This document shows, in pieces, positions 57,816 through 64,000 of a DNA stretch of 64,000 nucleotides; within the stretch, counting starts at the first letter, position 1; the number at the start of each line of letters is the position of its first letter. The translations under genes were made by a program, and so were the position numbers. Source of the DNA: Dictyophora rubrovolvata (Eukaryota > Basidiomycota > Agaricomycetes > Phallales > Phallaceae). The notes under the pieces are model-generated. The model ran no database searches. It was not told the DNA's origin and saw only the letters and a program-made list of their open reading frames with translations. Where the stretch lies: positions 2,294,001 through 2,358,000 of the forward strand of contig CP114122.1 in assembly GCA_029959195.1 (NCBI GenBank), written 5' to 3'.

Positions 57816-58398
57816 GCTTCCCGTTCTGTGCTTTGACATCGTCATTCCAGAAACTCAGTAGGAAATATTTTAGACAGACCATCGAGAGAAACGACTCGTA
57901 TTTCCGTGATTTATTCATAATCCGCGATCCTGGGATTATACGGCTTACAATAACCTTTTAAAAGCAGTGGATAGTAGGATAAGAGTGCGCGTCGGGCTGG
58001 CGTTTGATTACTCAATCTAGGCACGTGACCGCCGGCTCAGGCATGACAAAGGGCAGTAAACGATCGATACACGACTACGCACGCCCTTTGAGCCCTTGTT
58101 TTTTGTTTCGACGCAAACATATATATAAGGGGTTCTTATTGTGCTCAAACTGGAGCGTTTCTCTTTTGTTGTTTCTATCACCGTCAGCGATGAGGAGGCA
58201 TATGAATACAGAGGATGGGAATAAATGGTATGTCGTTGGTACAGGACGGTATGCTAAATGAAAATACATGATGGTATGTATTGGTACATGATTGCTGATA
58301 TTATTCTACACACTGACAGTAAATCAAAAAAGAAACAACTAATGAATATAGATAAATCTGGCGAAGACGCTCTTGACATCGATCCAAAGACACGGTGA

Positions 58399-60708
58399 TC
58401 AAACCTTTTTTTTTCGCTTCTTCTGCGGACGGGACTGTTGTTGATCAGGACCGTGGTTTGAGTCGTTGTGTTTCCGCTCCAAATTATCCTCCCGCTCCAT
58501 CGTCATCACGACCCAGCGACGGCCATGTTCACGATAGAATGCACACTGATGCAGTTTGGCATGGGGGAGTTTACACCCCGCTTTCACCCTCAGCAGTCCC
58601 TCGGGCATGGCATTGATTGCCACTCTTTCATTGGGTGAAAGATCTTGCATGCCTGCCTCAGTTTTAGCGTGCTTACGCATGTGACGACCTAAGTTTCGTG
58701 GCGTATCTGACTTTTGTGCGCAACCCTCGGGACAGCCCGGTCCCTTGTAGCGGCACACAAATTCATCACCTCTACGAAACCATAGCTTTTCATCTGGGTA
58801 AAGCGTGGATTTACGTTTACGCTTGGGGCTGCAGGACGGGGAAGGGGAAGAAGGCGGGGTGGGTTCGAGGATTTCATATGTGATCGTAAGAGGATCAACA
58901 CTTGGTGCCCCCGATGTCGAAGGCACCTGAGCATTGGGCATAGTCGCATTTGCGACATGTCCTCTCGTCGAGATCTGTGTGGTGGTGTCTGAGTGTTGAC
59001 GAAAGTCGACGACACTCGAGTTGGTTGCATCTTATATGGCCTTGTCATTCTGACTGTTCATATATAAAAATAAAGTTGAGACTTACTGTTTGCAACCGCG
59101 TTTGTGTGATATACCGGGGTTTGTTGCTCCAAAAACGGCGGAACAACTTGAACCGATGATGATCCAACCGAAGCAACGGCTGTACACAATGACTGGTCAA
59201 CTCAACGAATCAATAATGAAATTGAAATCACTTACCAGTGGTGTTATAAAAGTGTTCTGGACCTAGCAGACCCGCAGTCCAATCAAGAGGTCCATTTTCC
59301 GCATCGGAGAGCGTGAAATATGACAATGGGAGCGCATCAGCCTGAGAGGGCCCTGCGGCTGCACATGATAGTTCAGTCAAAGGCTTAGAATAAGATAGAA
59401 GTAGGACCGACCATTATATAAATCTCCGTGTCCATTGCCATTTAATCCCAATGTGTATTCGACTGCGCCTTCATTTCCGGCATAAGCATTTGGATAAAAT
59501 TGAGTTCCGGGAAAATAGGTGGGCGGAATGGCAACAGGAGGGGGAGGCGAAAGGTTGACGAGAGGGGCGTATAAGTCCACATTTGGATTCCACCATGCAT
59601 TGTTATCGATCGCCGTTCTGTGAGAGGCAGTGGGACTGGGTTGAGTCGCACCCACATGAAGAGGCGGGAGAAGAACTGAAGGAGTAGGTGGAAGGGGGAC
59701 GGAATGAGTAGGTGCGTCTGTTGGACACGCGTCAAAAGATGAACATATATTAAACGGGGCGTAGACATACCGTGAAAGATTTGGGGATTTGGATAAGGAG
59801 TGGATGAAAGTGTCGTATTGGCGCGGGGGGTTGAAGCCGGTAAGGCTAATACGTCGAAGAATATATATTGTACTCAACATCCAAAAATATAAAATATAAA
59901 AATAATTGTCACTTACAAAAGTCATTGAAGGTATTTGTCATAATATAGTTGTTCTTGTTGTTGTTGCTGTTGTTGTAAGCATTTGTTGAAGGAACACCTG
60001 AGACAACAACGCGTCAATGAATGAGATCGCGCTCAAAACGCTTTTTATGACGTACTGGGTAAGGTTTGGTGACCATTAGTAGACACCCTACGGTGTTTAA
60101 GATTCGAAAACGCGTCGATCGACGCGTTATTAGATTCGGGTGCTTCATTTGCACGGGGTCTTTTTCTTGAGGGAGAAGAGCCGTGTCCGACCGGCTCGGG
60201 AATGTATGATAATGAGGAGTTGTTCACAACTAAAAGCGTTTAATAAATGAAAGAACAATTCGGTATATGGCTTACCGTTGATAATATCCGTGTCAAGAAG
60301 CGAGGGTTCTAAGTTTGCAAGAAAGGTATAATCATCCTCAGTTGAAGGCACAAACGGTGGCGGATGCGTGTTTTGTGAAGAGGTGTTTGGCTCGTAAAAG
60401 AGACCCAAAGGTGACACATCTAATGTTCGTGAGCTCGAAGGAAACGAATAAGTTCCTGAAATGGGGCGGGAGTTCGAAGACGACGACGCGTCTGCCAGTG
60501 AGTACCATGAATTTGGGTCAGAGGCTGATTGGATAGAAGGAAATTGCTGCTGAGGACGTTTAGAGCCTGAGGGGAAAGGTGGACCAGTTGTTTGAGGAAG
60601 TTGAGAGAGTCGAGCTTTGAAGTAACTTTGGAAGTCCTCAAAAGGGGGGGCTTCCAAAGGTACGTCGAAACGGTCAGACTGCTCGTTGTATTTGGAAGGG
60701 TATGACAT
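58399..60708 (-). CDS. Zinc-finger-like putative transcription factor, copy C
   Basis: Eight exons (60708-60276, 60229-60056, 59997-59917, 59845-59771, 59717-59412, 59358-59236, 59179-59087, 59030-58399) give an uninterrupted 638-residue protein. Exon 1 matches copy B closely (MSYPSKYNEQSDRFDVPLEA). The last exon resembles copy A (TLYPDEKLWF, then RNLGRHMRKH, LSPNERVAIN and a basic C-terminus PQKKRKKKV). The finger keeps all three cysteines (CRYKGPGCPEGC) and both histidines, so this copy is the most complete. It also has an Asn-rich expansion in exon 3. A nuclear, DNA-binding role is inferred from composition and motif only. Confidence 0.78.
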
Positions 60709-60808
60709 CGCAGAAGTCAGAGGGAGGGAAGAGAAGGGGAATAATTGTTGATAGATGAACGTGGTAAAGAAGAAATTCTTGTTGTAAACCGGACATGGAT
60801 AGTGTCTG

Positions 60809-60817
60809 TTTTATATG
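60809..60817 (-). promoter_or_regulatory. TATA box of zinc-finger gene copy C
   Basis: CATATAAAA on the minus strand, about 100 bp before the ATG at 60708. Confidence 0.5.
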
Positions 60818-60904
60818 ATACGCAACGGCGATGCATGAACTCAGATAAGGGACCGCGTAGTGCTGCCGCCGTCGTTAAGGACACTGGGACAGCATGCAAA
60901 CCAC

Positions 60905-61010
60905 CCTAAAAATTCAACATTGACCACAAATGAGAGATCGCTCAAAGGGAGGATCTCTGACGTCGACGTGTCGAAGGTCCATCATGTTTCGATCAACAAG
61001 GACTCACTCA
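60905..61010. promoter_or_regulatory. Strongly conserved upstream block, copy C
   Basis: Inverted counterpart of 6930-7022 and 16615-16710, with the same ACGTCGACGTGT core. Confidence 0.5.
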
Positions 61011-61419
61011 TGGTTGCAGGGTATGGATCTAAGGCCATACCTAATATAGCGAAACACAAATCGAGTGGCGTTTATCTGAAGAAAAACACATGTTAGTGAG
61101 ATCCTTGTCTGTCCACATTTTTCCTTCGTGACCAAAGTTTTGTTCCTGTTCCTTTTCATATTGAATTTATGCGGCCCTTATTGACATCGAACGCATGTGA
61201 AACTAAATCTGTTGTCAATAGGAATAAGCAGCCTTTATGTTGTTTCTTTGACCAAAGGGATGTTTTTCTTGTTCTGACTGGTTGGGAATGAACGGCTTAC
61301 AAGAAGAGTGGTCAGTTTACGTACGATCAGAAAGTTCGATGTATACCCCTGGCATGGCTGTACGACCGGGGATTATTATCCAGCGCTCACAAGTGCGATT
61401 AATAAACTGTTTATATTAA

Positions 61420-61645
61420 TCCGCCACCTTGCTATTTACATGCCACAGAGTAAGTTCTATGATCTACAGGAGCATAAGTATACAGTCTATAAGTACCATA
61501 AAACCTACATTATCCAATCCGCCACTTTGAGGGGAACGTTGCACACAGAACAGCTGAGGAATGTTGAAAGTTGTGAGCCGACCGGGGAAAGAACGATGCA
61601 AAACTAAACTGTCTGAAAAACGTCTGTTCCGCTGGATTTTATATG
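61420..61645 (-). ncRNA. Putative spliced non-coding leader RNA, copy C
   Basis: TATA-like box on the minus strand at 61645-61636, donor GTAGGT at 61508, intron 61508-61464 of 45 nt ending CTGTAG. The exon sequence has diverged more than the intron edges and spacing. Confidence 0.35.
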
Positions 61646-61740
61646 CTTTTTTACAACTTTCAATTGTAAACTTGATAAAGTAGTCAGTTTACGCTTCAGG
61701 AATAAAATAGATTATTGTTCACTTCACTGGGATGACCCCT

Positions 61741-62572
61741 CCGGCATCTCTAGTCCGGGCGACTTTTGAACAACAAAGCGTGCCACAAAAAAGTTGCTGG
61801 TTACTTTTATTTTTGTGTTTTTGTTGGGGAGACATAATTTATTGTTCTCGTTTTGTTCATTTCTTTGCGCCCTCATGCCGTAATAATTCTGGTGTTTAAA
61901 ACTCCGGCATAGGAGATGGCCGACGACAATAATATTAGTACATTACAATTGAGCGGGTATGTATTGAGAGAGTCTTTTTACATAGACACAACTCAATTGA
62001 ACTAAAAAGTAAAGAAAAGCATTCAGACAAAAAAATGCCACACTTAGACGAATTTTACCCGTAAGTTCTCCGGCGGTGGCTAGGTGCTGTGTCTTTTTTT
62101 AGAATTTGCAAAATCCCATCACTGATGTCAAAGTTGGGGGTAGCAAGCATTAATAAAACACCAGATAGCTGTTTTGTCTTGCCGTTCAGTCATTGAAAGA
62201 AAACAAGAAAACCGATGATACTGAACTGCGAATAGATTTTGGGCATCAAAAAAGACAGGCTCCAACCTCGTGTCGTCGCCGCGGCCATTTCGGCCATTTC
62301 CGACACGTACGCAAAAAACATCCACAACTCCCACTTTTTTCAAAACCAAAGTCTGAGCCTATTCTCTTCCATACATCCCGAACATTATCAAGGACACTTT
62401 TTAAATGAGGGATTGCCATACGAACGTTTTTTTCTGCTCGGCCATCATGGCAGAGACTTTGGTATGCACGCAAGCGTCACGGATACGAACAGGAGAATGC
62501 CAATCAATTCCACACTTTTTTCTTATTGTAGTAGTACAGGTCAAAACTAGCGATACAAGTTAATCAATTCAA
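61741..62572. other. Intergenic, no gene seen
   Basis: Past the edge of copy C the sequence is unrelated to A and B. No gene is supported; open frames near 62193-62550 overlap on several frames without motifs. Confidence 0.4.
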
Positions 62573-63441
62573 TTACAACACATTACTTGCTTGCTCTTGT
62601 AGCATTTTCACAAACTCTTGACCAAATTTCCACGCACTAGTTGGTCCCTCTCCACTAACAAGCTCCCTGTCCTTGACGACGTTTGGCATGAGAGGCAAAG
62701 TCGTGACCTCCACATTAGCACCTGCCTCTCTGAGTGCGTCTTCTACTTTCTTCTGCAGTTTAGCACCCCACATCATCTCGATACTCGCCTCTTCTTTGTT
62801 GGCATAGCATGTGACCTTGTATCCCTTGTACGCGAATTCACCGTTATTATCATATTTTGTGGAAAGAAGCGCGATGGGACCATGGCAAATTACTCCGGTC
62901 GGCTTGCGGGTGTTGTGAAAGTAGTTCAGAATGTGTCCCAGAGCCTTGTTGTCTCCCAAGTCGCCCATCGGACTGTGTCCCCCCGGAACGACAATACCGG
63001 AGAACGAGTTCAATTCTTCATCTGAGAAGGAGGAAAGAGGTCGGGGATTTTTCAGACCGTTATCAAGAGACTTGACAAAGTCAAGTTCGCGGTTTTTCTC
63101 AGCCCAATTGCCTACGAAGCTGTTACAGAAAAGAATATTTCTGGTGAATCTCACATACCAAGGAACCAGATTGACGAGTTGGATAATGGGTCCATTTGAG
63201 GTTTGTGGCCCTCAGGAGTTGCTATGACCGGAGCGTACCCAGCTTCTATGATCTGAACTAGAGGTTGTGCGAGCTCTTTCAAAAAGAAACTGTGGAAAAT
63301 CATCATCAGCTTGAGCGACAGTATGCCATTGTACATGTATGGGACACACCCAGTCTCCTGGTCAATTTTCCTCCCGTCTTTCTTCTCCAAAGCGATTGCA
63401 TGACAACCAGATAGTACAACAAGGACCTTTCCTTTCGACAT
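62573..63441 (-). CDS. DJ-1/PfpI family protein (Hsp31-like)
   Basis: Three exons give 253 residues. The start MSKGKVLVVLSGCHAIAL and the following DQETGFFLKELAQP are typical of the class I glutamine-amidotransferase-like DJ-1/PfpI fold. The nucleophile elbow is VICHGPIALLS, with Cys150 followed by His151. PGGHSPMGDLGDN matches the family's loop near the active site. Fungal members of this type act as glyoxalase III (methylglyoxal to lactate) or stress chaperones in the cytosol. The second intron must end at CTTCGTAG rather than the earlier ACAG to keep the frame. Intact. Confidence 0.88.
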
Positions 63442-63818
63442 GGTTGGGTCGTCTGGTAATTCCGATAATTTCGAGTTGTTGGTTGTATTCTGTAGAGTGT
63501 AAAGTATTTGGCATGGTTGACGTCAAAGAGTGTGACGGAAGTACTTTTGTTAGCCCGGCACAACAGTTGCACCCCGAACCAGCCTGAGTGATCAATCGCT
63601 AGTCTTCATCTAAAAGTTGGCAGAGTCTACTCACCCGAGACTTTTCCCGCTTGCAAGCATCTCGCACGGTATCTCAAGTTGTGGCTTTAAAAAGTCCATC
63701 CGATGAAACGAGTCAAGATTCATTGTATTACACCTTGATTACTAACGTCATTTTCTACATTTTGTCCACCAGGTACCACGTACGAAGGTGTTGAAGTTGG
63801 GTTTTATAACATTTCGAT
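63442..63818. promoter_or_regulatory. Space between divergent genes
   Basis: Upstream region shared by the DJ-1 gene and a rightward gene at the window edge. No clear TATA box. Confidence 0.35.
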
Positions 63819-64000
63819 ATGGAACATGCACCGCACACGGAGACCAAAAACCCATTCTCCTCTTTGGGGGAATCCAAAGTAGGAGCTTATTTTCTAAGAA
63901 CCATTAACTCTATTAGGCTTAGCGAAGGCCGGAAACGAAGCCTTTTTCCAAGTCATCAATGCATATTCTAACACCTCGGTCCTTTTACTAGACCTGCTGT
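63819..64000 (+). CDS. Start of a gene running off the right edge
   Basis: An ATG at 63819 opens MEHAPHTETKNPFSSLGESK. After a probable short intron (GTAGGA... ending at one of two AG sites near 63920) a frame reads AKAGNEAFFQVINAYSNTSV and then LLLDLL to the end of the window. The exact splice phase is not resolved. The protein is too incomplete to name. Confidence 0.35.

Larger units (their letters stand above)
57990..61740 (-). repeat. Segmental duplication, copy C (inverted)
   Basis: Inverted relative to copies A and B. It contains the 3' region with the CACGTGACC E-box, the zinc-finger gene and the leader, and stops near 61740, where sequence further upstream no longer matches A or B. 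It has no F-box remnant. Confidence 0.8.

Overview
The window looks like nuclear DNA of an agaricomycete (mushroom-forming basidiomycete). Host genes are cut by many 45-75 nt GT-AG introns, promoters carry TATA boxes followed by pyrimidine-rich leaders, and the gene families are typical of that group: F-box/LRR proteins, DUF6533-type membrane proteins, isopenicillin-N-synthase-like 2OG dioxygenases, a PsiD-type decarboxylase and short-chain dehydrogenases. No rRNA, CRISPR or convincing tRNA gene was seen.

Layout. 1-5.4 kb: a decayed integrase-domain element, a SINE-like repeat, a Helitron helicase remnant and a small cation-efflux-like membrane protein gene. 5.6-10.3 kb and 15.1-20.1 kb: two direct copies of a 4.7-5 kb segment, each with an intact eight-exon zinc-finger-like gene and its leader region, followed by a dead F-box gene. 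A third, inverted copy of the zinc-finger part lies at 58.0-61.7 kb. 10.8-12.3, 21.9-23.5 and 24.2-25.8 kb: three ten-exon 2OG-Fe(II) dioxygenase genes on the minus strand, two of them a recent duplication. A prolyl-4-hydroxylase-like gene is at 13.1-14.6 kb. 26.2-27.5 kb: a multi-pass membrane protein. 28.3-29.0 kb: NAC beta subunit (BTF3/EGD1). 29.4-35.7 kb: a 2010-residue, three-LIM-domain paxillin-like protein, divergent from an intact F-box gene at 36.1-37.9 kb. 38.1-39.9 kb: a DUF6533 membrane protein. 40.5-47.5 kb: duplicated hypothetical genes, F-box debris, hairpin repeats and an intact PsiD-like aromatic amino-acid decarboxylase. 48.1-53.9 kb: three tandem intact short-chain dehydrogenases, with a TIR element between the first two. 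54.5-57.2 kb: two hypothetical membrane-anchored proteins. 62.6-63.4 kb: a DJ-1/PfpI-family protein, then the start of a further gene.

The main theme is local duplication. Besides NAC beta, the LIM protein, the efflux protein and DJ-1, most of the window consists of families copied within 60 kb, with intact and dead members side by side. The zinc-finger family is the most unusual. Its three intact copies share leader sequence with a putative spliced non-coding transcript (45-nt intron in all three) and are mosaics: exon 1 groups copies B and C, the last exon groups A and C. The decarboxylase and the tandem dehydrogenases could act in a shared amine or secondary-metabolite pathway, but that is inference only. 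Exon joins were worked out by hand; the reading frame closes over all exons for the genes where I give a residue count.
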